Positions 17,351 to 25,338 of a DNA stretch of 28,366 nt are shown in pieces; the stretch's first letter is position 1; every line of letters begins with the position of its first letter. The notes below the pieces were generated by a model. It was not told the origin of the DNA. It did no database searches and saw only the letters and a program-made list of their open reading frames with translations. The DNA comes from Deltaproteobacteria bacterium (GTDB lineage Bacteria; Desulfobacterota; DSM-4660; Desulfatiglandales; HGW-15): positions 1 through 28,366 of the forward strand of contig JAFGDF010000323.1 of the NCBI GenBank assembly GCA_016932235.1, given 5' to 3'. Position numbers and translations under genes: made by a program.

Positions 17351-17540
17351 GAGCCCTTTTTACGGTCGCACTCGTTCCTGGCTTGTTTTGCGCACTAAGC
17401 CTTACGAGACCGGCGGAAGGTCATCTCAGTCGTTATTATGAAGGATCGATGTGAAACGACCGGCTAAGGTCCCCGCCCGCCTGGCATGCACCGTGCGCTG
17501 TTATATTGCTTCCAAGGTTCGCGCCGGTAAAAAGGGCTTC
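17351..17540. repeat. GC-rich structured element with inverted ends inside the beta-oxidation operon
   Basis: In the 354-base gap 17254-17607 the stretch 17254-17340 is ordinary AT-rich DNA, but from about 17351 the sequence becomes GC-rich and strongly self-complementary. AGCCCTTTTTAC (17352-17363) is the exact reverse complement of 17527-17538, and the pairing continues imperfectly for six more bases. Inside are a hairpin built from GGT/ACC, CTCGT/ACGAG and GGCTT/AAGCC (17364-17411), a GTCGTT/AACGAC stem (17429-17460) and an ACCGGC/GCCGGT stem (17459-17528). GACCGGC followed by AAGGTC occurs twice, 50 bases apart (17408-17422 and 17458-17471). Two further small stems lie at 17563-17595, up to the next gene. 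No protein is supported. It may be a structured RNA, a cis-regulatory leader for the acyl-CoA dehydrogenase gene, or a miniature inverted-repeat element. Confidence 0.6.
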
Positions 17541-17607
17541 ACATCCCGCGATACTGATACCGCAGGTGCTATTTTTTGCGCCGTTTCGGCCCAAGGGACA
17601 TGAACGT

Positions 17608-18456
17608 TTAGTATTCATAAAATCCCCGTCCTGTCTTGCGTCCCAACCATCCGGCTTCGACATATTTTTTAAGCAGGGGGCACGGACGGTATTTTGAATC
17701 CATAAATCCGTTATAAAGTGTCTCCATTATTGCCAGGCAGGTGTCAAGTCCAATCAAATCGGCCAAAGCCAGGGGTCCCATGGGATGATTCGCGCCGAGT
17801 TTCATGACCGTATCAATGTCTTCCCTGGTCCCGACGCCGTGGTAGAGTGTATATATCGCTTCATTTATCATGGGCATTAGTATCCTGTTTGCTATAAACC
17901 CCGGATAATCGTTGGCCAACGCCGGGGTTTTACCGAATTTTTCTGAAAGGGACCAGGTCGTATTAAACGTTTCATCCGAAGTCGTAATTCCTCGAATTAC
18001 TTCAACAAGTTTCATGACAGGCACGGGATTCATGAAATGCATGCCAACGACCTTCTCGGGTCTTTTCGTCCGAGAGGCAATGCGCCCGATTGGAATCGAT
18101 GAGGTGTTTGTCGCAAGTATCACATCCGGCCTGCAGACCCCGTCCAGATCCTGAAATATCTTTAATTTTAAGGGTTCATTTTCTGTGGCTGCCTCAACAA
18201 CAAAATCCGCTTCTGATATTTCATTGAGATCAATGCAGCCCTTGATCCTGCCCAGGATATCATCCCGTTCCGTTTTGGACATTTTTCCCTTTTCAACACT
18301 GCGATCAAGGTTTTTTGTAATAGTTCCCATACCATTTTCAATAAATTCCTGTTTGATATCATTCATTATGACATTGAGCCCGCTGGATGCGGCAACTTGA
18401 ACGATACCATTCCCCATCTGACCGGCTCCTATAACTCCAAACGTTTTTATTTCCAT
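17608..18456 (-). CDS. 3-hydroxybutyryl-CoA (3-hydroxyacyl-CoA) dehydrogenase
   Basis: A 282-residue stand-alone enzyme of the Hbd/PaaH type. The NAD-binding glycine loop is GAGQMG (10-15). The catalytic residues are visible as Ser119 in NTSS, His140 in GMHFMNPVPVMKLVEV, and Asn in the GFIANRI segment. The C-terminus GRKTGRGFYEY is the usual family ending. It interconverts 3-hydroxybutyryl-CoA and acetoacetyl-CoA, between the crotonase and thiolase steps. AAGGAG lies 6 bases before the ATG. It follows the thiolase gene by 99 AT-rich bases that show no terminator. No crotonase gene is in the window, so that activity must be encoded elsewhere. Confidence 0.94.
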   Translation of the reverse strand: MEIKTFGVIGAGQMGNGIVQVAASSGLNVIMNDIKQEFIENGMGTITKNLDRSVEKGKMSKTERDDILGRIKGCIDLNEISEADFVVEAATENEPLKLKIFQDLDGVCRPDVILATNTSSIPIGRIASRTKRPEKVVGMHFMNPVPVMKLVEVIRGITTSDETFNTTWSLSEKFGKTPALANDYPGFIANRILMPMINEAIYTLYHGVGTREDIDTVMKLGANHPMGPLALADLIGLDTCLAIMETLYNGFMDSKYRPCPLLKKYVEAGWLGRKTGRGFYEY

Positions 18457-18555
18457 ATCTATCTCCTTATGAGTCTCAAGTTTTGATTATGAAAAATATG
18501 CTTTTCCCAATTTTATATTAATTTTATCAATGCGCCGGATGTTTGGATCTTAATT

Positions 18556-19731
18556 CTATCTTTTCACAATCATGGCGACCGCTTCGCCTCCACCCAGGCA
18601 TAGTGATGCCAACCCCGTCTTCTTGCCCCGTCTAATCATCTCATACAGTAATGTTACAAGGACTCTGCATCCGCTCGCTCCTATTGGATGTCCCAGCGCG
18701 ACCGCACCGCCGTTGACATTTACCTTGTTTACATCCAGATTCAGCTCTCTTAAAATAGCCACAGTAGAACCGCTGAAGGCTTCGTTTATCTCGAACAAAT
18801 CCACATCATCCTGAGATATGCCTTCTTTCTTCAGGCATTTTGGAATGGCATATACGGGCGCCACCAGAACATATTTCATATCAATTCCGTAGGAAGCCTG
18901 TGCGCCTACCGTAGCAAGAAAAGCGCAGCCGAGTTCTTCGGCTTTATCCCTTGACATTACAACCGCCGCCGCAGCCCCGTCACTTATTATGGAAGCATTA
19001 CCTGCTGTCCCGATTCCATCTTTTTTGAATGCCGGTTGCATTTTGGAAAGTGTCTCATAGCTTGTTTCGCGCGGACATTCATCCCTGTCAAAAATTAATG
19101 GCTCTCTTTTACGCTGGGGTATTTCTACCGGGACTATTTCATCCCTGAACCTCCCTGACTCTATAGCGTCAAGCGCGCGCCTGTAAGATTCAGCTGCGTA
19201 TCTGTCTTGGTCTTCCCTGCTCACACTATATTTATCCGAACATAGTTCGTTAGACATTCCCATATGAAAATCATTAACGATGTCCCAGAGCCCATCATGT
19301 ACCATATGGTCTTCCAACTTTCCAGGGCCCATCCTGTATCCAAAACGCCCTTTTTCGAGATAATACGGGGCCATACTCATGCTTTCCATCCCGCCGGCGA
19401 CCACCACCTCGGCATCTCCTGCCTGAATAGCCTGCGCAGCGAGCATTACGCTTTTTAAGGATGATCCGCAAACCTTGTTCACGGTTATGCATTCAGCTTC
19501 CCACGGCATCCCGGCGAGCACTGCGGCTTGTTTCGCCGGATTCTGGCCATATCCGCAAGGAAGGACCATTCCCATAATAACTTCATCAACCATATTCTTT
19601 TCAATACCTGCCCTCCTCACCGCTTCCTCTATCACTACCGCGCCCAGTTTTGTCGCGGGAATGCCTCCCAGGGCGCCGTTAAAAGCGCCCACCGGTGTCC
19701 GCACTCCACTTACTATTACAACTTCCCTCAT
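18556..19731 (-). CDS. Acetyl-CoA acetyltransferase (thiolase)
   Basis: A 391-residue degradative-type thiolase. The acyl-accepting cysteine is Cys88 (NKVCGSS), the active-site His is His348 ([14 protein letters not shown]) and the second Cys is Cys378 ([10 protein letters not shown]). It joins two acetyl-CoA or cleaves acetoacetyl-CoA. Two ATGs lie 6 bases apart; the second (19731) is chosen because AAGGAG is 7 bases before it and only 1 base before the first (19737). It is the first gene of the operon thiolase-hydroxyacyl-CoA dehydrogenase-acyl-CoA dehydrogenase-etfB-etfA. A good promoter and a palindrome lie upstream at 19755-19800. Confidence 0.95.
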   Translation of the reverse strand: MREVVIVSGVRTPVGAFNGALGGIPATKLGAVVIEEAVRRAGIEKNMVDEVIMGMVLPCGYGQNPAKQAAVLAGMPWEAECITVNKVCGSSLKSVMLAAQAIQAGDAEVVVAGGMESMSMAPYYLEKGRFGYRMGPGKLEDHMVHDGLWDIVNDFHMGMSNELCSDKYSVSREDQDRYAAESYRRALDAIESGRFRDEIVPVEIPQRKREPLIFDRDECPRETSYETLSKMQPAFKKDGIGTAGNASIISDGAAAAVVMSRDKAEELGCAFLATVGAQASYGIDMKYVLVAPVYAIPKCLKKEGISQDDVDLFEINEAFSGSTVAILRELNLDVNKVNVNGGAVALGHPIGASGCRVLVTLLYEMIRRGKKTGLASLCLGGGEAVAMIVKR

Positions 19732-19754
19732 AGACATTCTCCTTTTTGCATTAT

Positions 19755-19765
19755 CCCGTCACGGG
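19755..19765. promoter_or_regulatory. Palindrome at the expected transcription start, candidate operator
   Basis: CCCGTCACGGG is a perfect 5-bp inverted repeat around one central base. It sits where transcription from the promoter at 19772-19800 would begin, a common place for a repressor site. A natural candidate ligand is the XRE domain fused to EtfA from this same operon, but that link is inference. Confidence 0.4.
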
Positions 19766-19771
19766 TGTCGT

Positions 19772-19800
19772 ATGTTAAGAAACAGAGCTTCAAATGTCAA
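19772..19800 (-). promoter_or_regulatory. Sigma70 promoter for the beta-oxidation operon
   Basis: On the minus strand, perfect TTGACA (19800-19795), an ideal 17-base spacer, then TAACAT (19777-19772). Transcription would start near 19765, about 34 bases before the thiolase ATG. Confidence 0.55.
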
Positions 19801-19833
19801 AACTTATTTGCCATCACTAAAAAGATCTCAGAA

Positions 19834-19863
19834 TTTATCCGGCATCTCCTCGCTTCCTGTCAA
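19834..19863 (-). promoter_or_regulatory. Second, weaker promoter candidate upstream of the thiolase gene
   Basis: On the minus strand, TTGACA (19863-19858), an 18-base spacer and GATAAA (19839-19834). The remainder of the 328-base divergent gap 19732-20059 is AT-rich; apart from these sites I see no gene in it, although a reading frame that continues into the acetyltransferase is open from 19883. Confidence 0.3.
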
Positions 19864-20059
19864 TACATAATAGCCTTCTCCTTTGGCATATTCTCTCTTG
19901 ACTATTACTGAAAACTTTGAAATGTGTTATAAGTATAGAATTTTGATTGAAAAAGGATCTTTTATCGTAAACCTTGATTGGTTTCAAAGATTTTGTACCG
20001 TATCACATTCACGGATATTTTATCTCATGAGGCAAGGGAACGCGGAAACAGGGAAAGCA

Positions 20060-20605
20060 ATGGAAACAGGATTAAAAAACACTATGCAGCTTACTGACAC
20101 AAACAGGTTCATCATACAGCATGCCAAAGTCGGTGACGTGAAAGGAATACTGGATCTCGTTAACTGGCTTGCCAAGCAGGATCTGATGCTTCCGAGAGGG
20201 CCGCAATATGTTTATGAAAATATCAGGGATTTCGTCGTAGTCATTGATGAAACAGAATCTGATGTCTCTTATGATGGACATAAAAGACGAGACAGGAAAA
20301 TAATTGCGTGCTGCAGTATGCACGTCTTATGGGAAGATATTGCGGAAGTCAGATCGCTCGCAATTCATCCTGATTTTCAAAAAGCAGGCCTTGGCAAAAA
20401 AATAGTTGAATATATGGTTGAGGACGCGAAATGCCTGGGAATAAAGCACCTGTTCACATTCACGCTGGCCCAAGATTTTTTTGAGGCCCTGGGTTTCGAG
20501 AAAAGGAATAAAGAGGAACTTCCTTCAAAGGTCTGGGGAGAATGCAGCCGATGCCCGAAGTTTTTCAAATGTGATGAGATAGGAATGATCATGGAAATCA
20601 GTTAA
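20060..20605 (+). CDS. GNAT acetyltransferase, probable short-form N-acetylglutamate synthase
   Basis: A 181-residue GCN5-related acetyltransferase. The acetyl-CoA P-loop is QKAGLGKK (107-114), preceded by the beta strand EVRSLAIHPDF. The pattern, with MLPRGPQYVYENIRDF near the start and the cysteine-bearing tail WGECSRCPKFFKCDE (Cys162, 165, 171), matches the short ArgA/ArgN-type N-acetylglutamate synthases that lack the kinase-like domain. It would make N-acetylglutamate, the first step of arginine synthesis; the next gene encodes ornithine carbamoyltransferase, which supports this. The frame is open from 19883, but the ATG at 20060 was chosen for its AGGGAAAG ribosome site and the family's usual length. 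Specificity is inferred. Confidence 0.8.
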   Translation: METGLKNTMQLTDTNRFIIQHAKVGDVKGILDLVNWLAKQDLMLPRGPQYVYENIRDFVVVIDETESDVSYDGHKRRDRKIIACCSMHVLWEDIAEVRSLAIHPDFQKAGLGKKIVEYMVEDAKCLGIKHLFTFTLAQDFFEALGFEKRNKEELPSKVWGECSRCPKFFKCDEIGMIMEIS

Positions 20606-20614
20606 AATACTCGT

Positions 20615-20635
20615 CTGCCGGGTAAAGCCCGACAG
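20615..20635. repeat. Palindromic hairpin related to the one at 8927-8957
   Basis: CTGCCGGG (20615-20622), loop TAAAG, CCCGACAG (20628-20635). Read on the minus strand the stem pairs fully if one U-G wobble is allowed. It shares the CTGTCGG core with the hairpin at 8927. It lies 10 bases after the acetyltransferase stop; no T-run follows on the plus strand, so a terminator role is doubtful. Confidence 0.55.
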
Positions 20636-20684
20636 GCCCCTGGGAGATATTTATAAATATTAACCCTTGAAAAGTGAGTGGATT

Positions 20685-21686
20685 GTGGCTGTCAATATAA
20701 GAAACAGAAATTTTCTTAAGCTTTTGGATTTCAGCCAAGAAGAGATAAAATTTCTGCTTGACCTATCCATTAATCTCAAAAAAGAAAAGAACTTGGGAAC
20801 GGAACAGCAGAAACTGGCCGGTAAAAATATCGTCCTTATTTTTGAAAAACCATCGACCAGAACCCGCTGCGCTTTTGAGGTTGCTGCCTATGACCAGGGC
20901 GCAAGGGTCACCTACCTGGATCCCGGAGGGTCCCAGATGGCGAAGAAAGAGTCAATGAAGGATACGGCCAGGGTCCTTGGCAGGATGTACGACGGAATTG
21001 AATACAGGGGATTCAGCCAAGAGATCGTTGAGGAGCTTGCAAGATACGCGGGTGTTCCCGTTTGGAACGGATTGACCAATGAATTTCATCCGACTCAGGT
21101 CCTGGCTGATTTTATGACAATAATGGAACACTCTGACAAACCTCTCCACCAGATAAAATTTGCTTACCTGGGCGATGCCAGAAACAATATGGGAAATTCT
21201 CTTCTCATCGGTGCTGCAAAGATGGGAATGGACTTTCGTTCTGTGGCGCCAAAGGTCTTGCAGCCTTCTCAGGAGATTACGACGGAAGCCGTCAAAATTG
21301 CGGCTTCCACAGGTTCAAACCTTATGGTTACGGACGATATTGAAAAAGGTCTGAAAGGCTGTGACTTTTTGTACTCGGATGTCTGGGTATCCATGGGGGA
21401 ACCTGAACATGTATGGAAAGAGCGAATCGAGCTCCTATTGCCATATCAGGTCAACAAAGAAAAATTGGATATGACCGGCAATCGGAATGTGAAATACATG
21501 CACTGTTTACCCGCGTTCCATAATCGCCAGACGATAATAGGCGAGGAAATATTTAATAAATTTGGAATAGACGCCATGGAAGTAACCGAAGAGGTGTTTG
21601 AATCTGAGGCTTCAGTCGTCTTTGATGAGGCCGAAAACCGGATTCACACCATCAAAGCAGTCATGGTCGCCACATTAGGAGATTAG
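20685..21686 (+). CDS. argF: Ornithine carbamoyltransferase
   Basis: A 333-residue ornithine transcarbamylase. The carbamoyl-phosphate motif STRTR is at 57-61, HPTQVLADF follows at about 135-143, and HCLPAFH carries the catalytic cysteine. It makes citrulline from ornithine and carbamoyl phosphate. It is strikingly like the enterobacterial ArgF/catabolic ArcB branch (for example [32 protein letters not shown]). No arcA or arcC is nearby, while an ArgA-like gene is, so an anabolic role is preferred. The start chosen is the GTG at 20685, with a GTGAGTGG purine stretch before it; an in-frame TTG at 20667 is possible. It ends 86 bases before the MoxR ATG. Confidence 0.93.
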   Translation: MAVNIRNRNFLKLLDFSQEEIKFLLDLSINLKKEKNLGTEQQKLAGKNIVLIFEKPSTRTRCAFEVAAYDQGARVTYLDPGGSQMAKKESMKDTARVLGRMYDGIEYRGFSQEIVEELARYAGVPVWNGLTNEFHPTQVLADFMTIMEHSDKPLHQIKFAYLGDARNNMGNSLLIGAAKMGMDFRSVAPKVLQPSQEITTEAVKIAASTGSNLMVTDDIEKGLKGCDFLYSDVWVSMGEPEHVWKERIELLLPYQVNKEKLDMTGNRNVKYMHCLPAFHNRQTIIGEEIFNKFGIDAMEVTEEVFESEASVVFDEAENRIHTIKAVMVATLGD

Positions 21687-21772
21687 CCGTGCGTCGCACT
21701 TTATCTTCAAGTCACCTGTTGAAATAAACTTCAAGCATGGAATTACAGATAAATTCATGCAGTGAGAATATT

Positions 21773-22702
21773 ATGGATCTCAAATTAGGAGAAAAAATTA
21801 TTCGAAATATATCCGAAGTGGTGGTGGGCAAATTTGAAGCCCTTGAACTGCTGCTCGTCGGCCTGCTTGCAAATGGACATGTGCTCCTGGAAGATGTACC
21901 GGGCGTTGGTAAGACACTGGTAGCCAAATCTCTCGCAAAAAGTTTTAACGGTGTTTTCAAACGGATACAGTTTACCCCTGATCTTCTTCCATCGGACATT
22001 ACTGGTTTTAATATCTATGATCAGCACTCTGGAAAATTTATCTTTCAATCTGGACCGGTTATGACCAATATTCTCCTTGCAGACGAGATCAACCGCGCGA
22101 TTCCACGGACTCAATCCAGCCTTCTCGAAAGCATGGAAGAGCGCCAGGTGACTGTCGATGGGCAGACATATATGCTCCCAAATCCATTCTTTGTCCTCGC
22201 GACGCAAAACCCCATTGAGCTTGAAGGGACGTTTCCACTGCCAGAGGCTCAACTGGACCGTTTTCTCCTTAAAATCAGATTAGGGTACCCAAACAAGGAA
22301 GAAGAAATAAGCATACTGGATCGTTTTCAAACAGAAGACCCTTCAGACTTTATCAGTCCAGTCGCAAGTCCCGATATGCTGATAAAAATGCAGAGCTCAC
22401 GAAAAAGGATTGTCGTCTCAGACCCTGTCAAGGAATATATCACGGATATCGTCCATGCCACCAGAAACAGCAAATCGCTACTTTTCGGTGCAAGTCCACG
22501 GGGTTCACTCGGACTAATGCGCGCTTCACAGGCCCTGGCCATCCTCAGGGGTCGCGAATATGTGCTCCCTGACGATGTCAAGTATCTGTCTCGCCCTGTA
22601 CTGGGGCACCGGCTGATACTCAACGAAGAAGAAAGACTGAGGGGCCACAACACCGAAAACGTCCTCGAAGAGATAATTAATCATATTCCTGTTCCCGCAT
22701 GA
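21773..22702 (+). CDS. MoxR-family AAA+ ATPase
   Basis: A 309-residue MoxR ATPase. Walker A lies in EDVPGVGKT, Walker B in LLADEINRA, and the family-specific ATQNPIELEGTFPLPEAQLDRF and GASPRGSLGLMRASQA segments are intact. MoxR proteins act as chaperone-like ATPases that insert cofactors or remodel protein complexes, and typically pair with DUF58 proteins as here (22-base gap). The ATG at 21773 has AGTGAG upstream and puts the protein at the usual N-terminus; a second in-frame ATG at 21737 (12 residues longer) lacks a ribosome site. It probably heads a MoxR-DUF58-DUF4129 unit. The substrate is unknown. Confidence 0.94.
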   Translation: MDLKLGEKIIRNISEVVVGKFEALELLLVGLLANGHVLLEDVPGVGKTLVAKSLAKSFNGVFKRIQFTPDLLPSDITGFNIYDQHSGKFIFQSGPVMTNILLADEINRAIPRTQSSLLESMEERQVTVDGQTYMLPNPFFVLATQNPIELEGTFPLPEAQLDRFLLKIRLGYPNKEEEISILDRFQTEDPSDFISPVASPDMLIKMQSSRKRIVVSDPVKEYITDIVHATRNSKSLLFGASPRGSLGLMRASQALAILRGREYVLPDDVKYLSRPVLGHRLILNEEERLRGHNTENVLEEIINHIPVPA

Positions 22703-22724
22703 TACATTTTGAGGATATCACACA

Positions 22725-23915
22725 ATGATATTTCCAGAAGAGAGAATATCATCAATCTTTGTTGTCATTCCTGTTCAGGTCTTTATTGCCGTAATATTTC
22801 TCTTTTCATTATTGTATGGTATTGGTGAACTTATAATCTTTTCACTGCTTTTACTGTTCATGGGAATGCTGGCCTTTATCTGGGGCAGAGAAAGTATCAA
22901 AGGAATACGCTGCATCATCAAGCCTGACAGGACAAGGATTTTCCCTGAAGAGGAATCGCGCCTGACAGTTCATGCAATCAACAGCAGATTGTTGCCCCTG
23001 CTGTTAACCATATACCTTTCCATCCATGATACTTCCAGTGACACGGGCGGACAGGAAATACTGTCGGAAAGATGCGGGCTGCTATGGTTCCAGAAATCGT
23101 CCTTCGATCTAAAATTTCAACCCGGAAAGAGGGGCGTTTTCAATGTCGGACCTTTACATCTCAGTGTCGGCGATATCTTTGGTTTTAATAAAAAAGAAAA
23201 AGAGGAGCATCTGGGGATCGAGATTATTGTCTATCCGCGCCTTGTAAAAACCAGGCCCATTCCAATACCGAAACGGGAATTTTTTGGGATTCCTGGTTCA
23301 AGAAGCCCCGTGAAAGACCCGGCTTACTTCCTTGGAACCAGGGATTATCAGCCAGGGCAACCGTCGAGAAATATACATTGGAAATCCAGCGCAAGGTACA
23401 GCAGGATTCAGGAAAAGCTTTTTGAACCTTCAGTGCGTGAAAAAGTGCTTATAATCCTCGATGTGGACAGATTTGCTGAAAAGAGAGAAACAGAGCTGTT
23501 TGAAAGCACCATCGAAACAATTGCCTCTCAGGCCGTACACCTTGCTGGAGAAGGTAACGCAGTCGGGTTTGTTTCCAATTGTCTCATAGGGAAAAGCGTT
23601 CCGTGCGTAGTACGTGTTTCATCAAACAGAAATCAGATTTCCAAGATACTTGAATGCCTCGCAAGAGTAAGAATGGAGCCTGATGGCAGCATCATGGATA
23701 TTCTTTCAAAAACCATTTTTCTGCCCTATGGACTGGCTTGTCTATATTTTTCTTATGAAATAGATGCCAGAACTTCAGAAGCAAAAGAGTTCCTGAGAAG
23801 CCACAACACTCCTGCCAATTACATCTTTTCAAGGGGCGGGACCGATCACGATAAAAACTTCATCGCAGGTAACAAGGTAATACTTGGGGATATCCTCAGG
23901 GAAAATGGGTCATAA
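22725..23915 (+). CDS. DUF58 domain-containing membrane protein
   Basis: A 396-residue protein with two N-terminal membrane helices (about 13-32 and 34-54), then a beta-rich region, and the DUF58 signature DYQPGQPSRNIHWKSSAR at 207-224, followed by a von Willebrand-A-like fold (VLIILDVDRF, a DxD start). DUF58 proteins are standard partners of MoxR ATPases; the VWA-like part may bind metal or partner proteins. A GAGGAT ribosome site precedes the ATG. The next gene starts inside its 3' end (11-base overlap). It is membrane-anchored, with the DUF58 part probably cytoplasmic. The precise role is unknown. Confidence 0.92.
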   Translation: MIFPEERISSIFVVIPVQVFIAVIFLFSLLYGIGELIIFSLLLLFMGMLAFIWGRESIKGIRCIIKPDRTRIFPEEESRLTVHAINSRLLPLLLTIYLSIHDTSSDTGGQEILSERCGLLWFQKSSFDLKFQPGKRGVFNVGPLHLSVGDIFGFNKKEKEEHLGIEIIVYPRLVKTRPIPIPKREFFGIPGSRSPVKDPAYFLGTRDYQPGQPSRNIHWKSSARYSRIQEKLFEPSVREKVLIILDVDRFAEKRETELFESTIETIASQAVHLAGEGNAVGFVSNCLIGKSVPCVVRVSSNRNQISKILECLARVRMEPDGSIMDILSKTIFLPYGLACLYFSYEIDARTSEAKEFLRSHNTPANYIFSRGGTDHDKNFIAGNKVILGDILRENGS

Positions 23916-25338
23916 GGTGGAAAGTCGCCTAAAATTCATACTTTTCCTTGCTTCTGTGGGGATGATCGCGAGCTGGCTCAGCGCCTGGAGCGGTTTTTTA
24001 ATGACCTGCATGTCCGGACCTTCATTCGGCATGATGGGGATGTTTTTTATATTGATCTCTTCGGCATTCGTTTCATCGCTCCACAGGGGAAAGGGATGGA
24101 GAGTTATCAGTATACTGATTTTGCATTCCTTATACCTGTTGGTCACCATTTCATGGACGACCTATATCCTGTACGATATATCCACTGAATACTGGGATAT
24201 TGCATGGATCATTACGTTCATGGAAATGGACAGGGGACTTGTGGAATGGACCGTCCTCATTTTATCCGGAATTCTCGTGATTGCACTTTGGATATTCGGG
24301 ATCAGGCTCGCGGGAAATATGGATGAGGATACTGTCAGTGGCCGGTTTGATGCCGGGCTTGCGATGCTGACTCTATTGCTCCTGGTTAAGCTTTTAATAA
24401 AATCAAAAGGAGGCAGTATTGCCCAGACACATGATGCGGAATTAAATATTCTATATTTCTTCTTCTTCGGCCTGTTCGCCGTAGGACTCATCCATTATGA
24501 AGGAAGTAATAAAAACCACAACATCACCTACTATAAAAGCTCCGGGATAATCATTACTTTTACCATCATTATCTTTATCCTCGGCGGATTGTTTTCTACA
24601 CTGCTTCTCCCTTGTTTGACCGCCAGCGCTGAAATGAGTTACAGCCTAATCAAAACCGCTTCACGACCTCTCCTTCAGGCTTTTGTCTTTATCATAAGAA
24701 TATTATTTGTTTCGGGTTGTCGAAGGCCGATGCGTGCGGACCAGCAGGGAAGCGATATGAATAATGAGATACCCTTTGCCCCATCGGCTATCAGAGAGGA
24801 AGGGCTTTTCATGGTCATATTCCGCTGGTCAATGGTGGGAATAGGATCGGTTATTCTCCTCTTTTTAGTCTTATTAATCCTCTATTATCTCTATAGAATA
24901 TTGTCATCCCGGACAAAAAAGGTTGAGAGTAGAGATAACTTTTTAGATTATCTCCTGCATTTCATCTTATTCATTAAATCTTTATTCTCATACCTGCTGC
25001 ATAAAACAATACGCAGGAATATCAGAAACGCGGGTCCGGAGGTTTTTTATAAATTTTTACTTCACTGGGGAATACACAGCGGTTTGCCACCAATGTTGTC
25101 AGAAACCCCCACAGAGTATGGCTCCCGTCTTGGCCGCTTCTTCCCATCCCTGAGGAATGAGATTAATCATATAATCGATATTCATAACAGATCCTTGTAC
25201 GGCAAAGTTATTATTGAAGCCCATCAATTAAATATAGCCAGGCTATCCTGGAAAAGTTTGCGAAGCCCTTTTGTCTGGCCACTGCGCATTAAGACATGGT
25301 TTGGTAATCCTGGGGCTTATGATGAATCCTTATTGTAG
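23905..25338 (+). CDS. Polytopic membrane protein with C-terminal DUF4129-like domain
   Basis: A 477-residue protein with about eight hydrophobic segments. Two pairs lie in the first 120 residues, others at about 130-150, 160-175, 190-205 and 215-250, and a clear single helix follows at about 315-340. The C-terminal cytoplasmic part has FLLHWGIHSGLPPMLSETPTEY and RSLYGK, the pattern of DUF4129. In related operons this domain is often attached to a transglutaminase; none is seen here. The ATG at 23905 overlaps the DUF58 gene by 11 bases and has CAGGGAAA upstream; a TTG at 23884 is the alternative. Its 3' end overlaps the convergent PHP-like gene by 22 bases. It is probably the membrane partner of the MoxR/DUF58 pair. 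Confidence 0.75.
   Translation: MGHKVESRLKFILFLASVGMIASWLSAWSGFLMTCMSGPSFGMMGMFFILISSAFVSSLHRGKGWRVISILILHSLYLLVTISWTTYILYDISTEYWDIAWIITFMEMDRGLVEWTVLILSGILVIALWIFGIRLAGNMDEDTVSGRFDAGLAMLTLLLLVKLLIKSKGGSIAQTHDAELNILYFFFFGLFAVGLIHYEGSNKNHNITYYKSSGIIITFTIIIFILGGLFSTLLLPCLTASAEMSYSLIKTASRPLLQAFVFIIRILFVSGCRRPMRADQQGSDMNNEIPFAPSAIREEGLFMVIFRWSMVGIGSVILLFLVLLILYYLYRILSSRTKKVESRDNFLDYLLHFILFIKSLFSYLLHKTIRRNIRNAGPEVFYKFLLHWGIHSGLPPMLSETPTEYGSRLGRFFPSLRNEINHIIDIHNRSLYGKVIIEAHQLNIARLSWKSLRSPFVWPLRIKTWFGNPGAYDESLL

Noticed and set aside
17436..17663. A 75-codon minus-strand frame overlapping the structured GC-rich element and the end of the hydroxyacyl-CoA dehydrogenase gene
   Set aside because: It overlaps a certain gene in another frame, has no ribosome site, and the composition is explained by the palindromic element; kept only as a caution that a conserved frame would change the interpretation.
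19883..20059. N-terminal extension of the acetyltransferase reading frame (59 codons)
   Set aside because: The extension has no family similarity and occupies the divergent promoter region; the ATG at 20060 has a better ribosome site and gives the normal length.
21689..21699. GTGCGTCGCAC palindrome just after argF as a terminator
   Set aside because: The arms leave a one-base loop and only three T's follow, so a stable intrinsic terminator is not supported.
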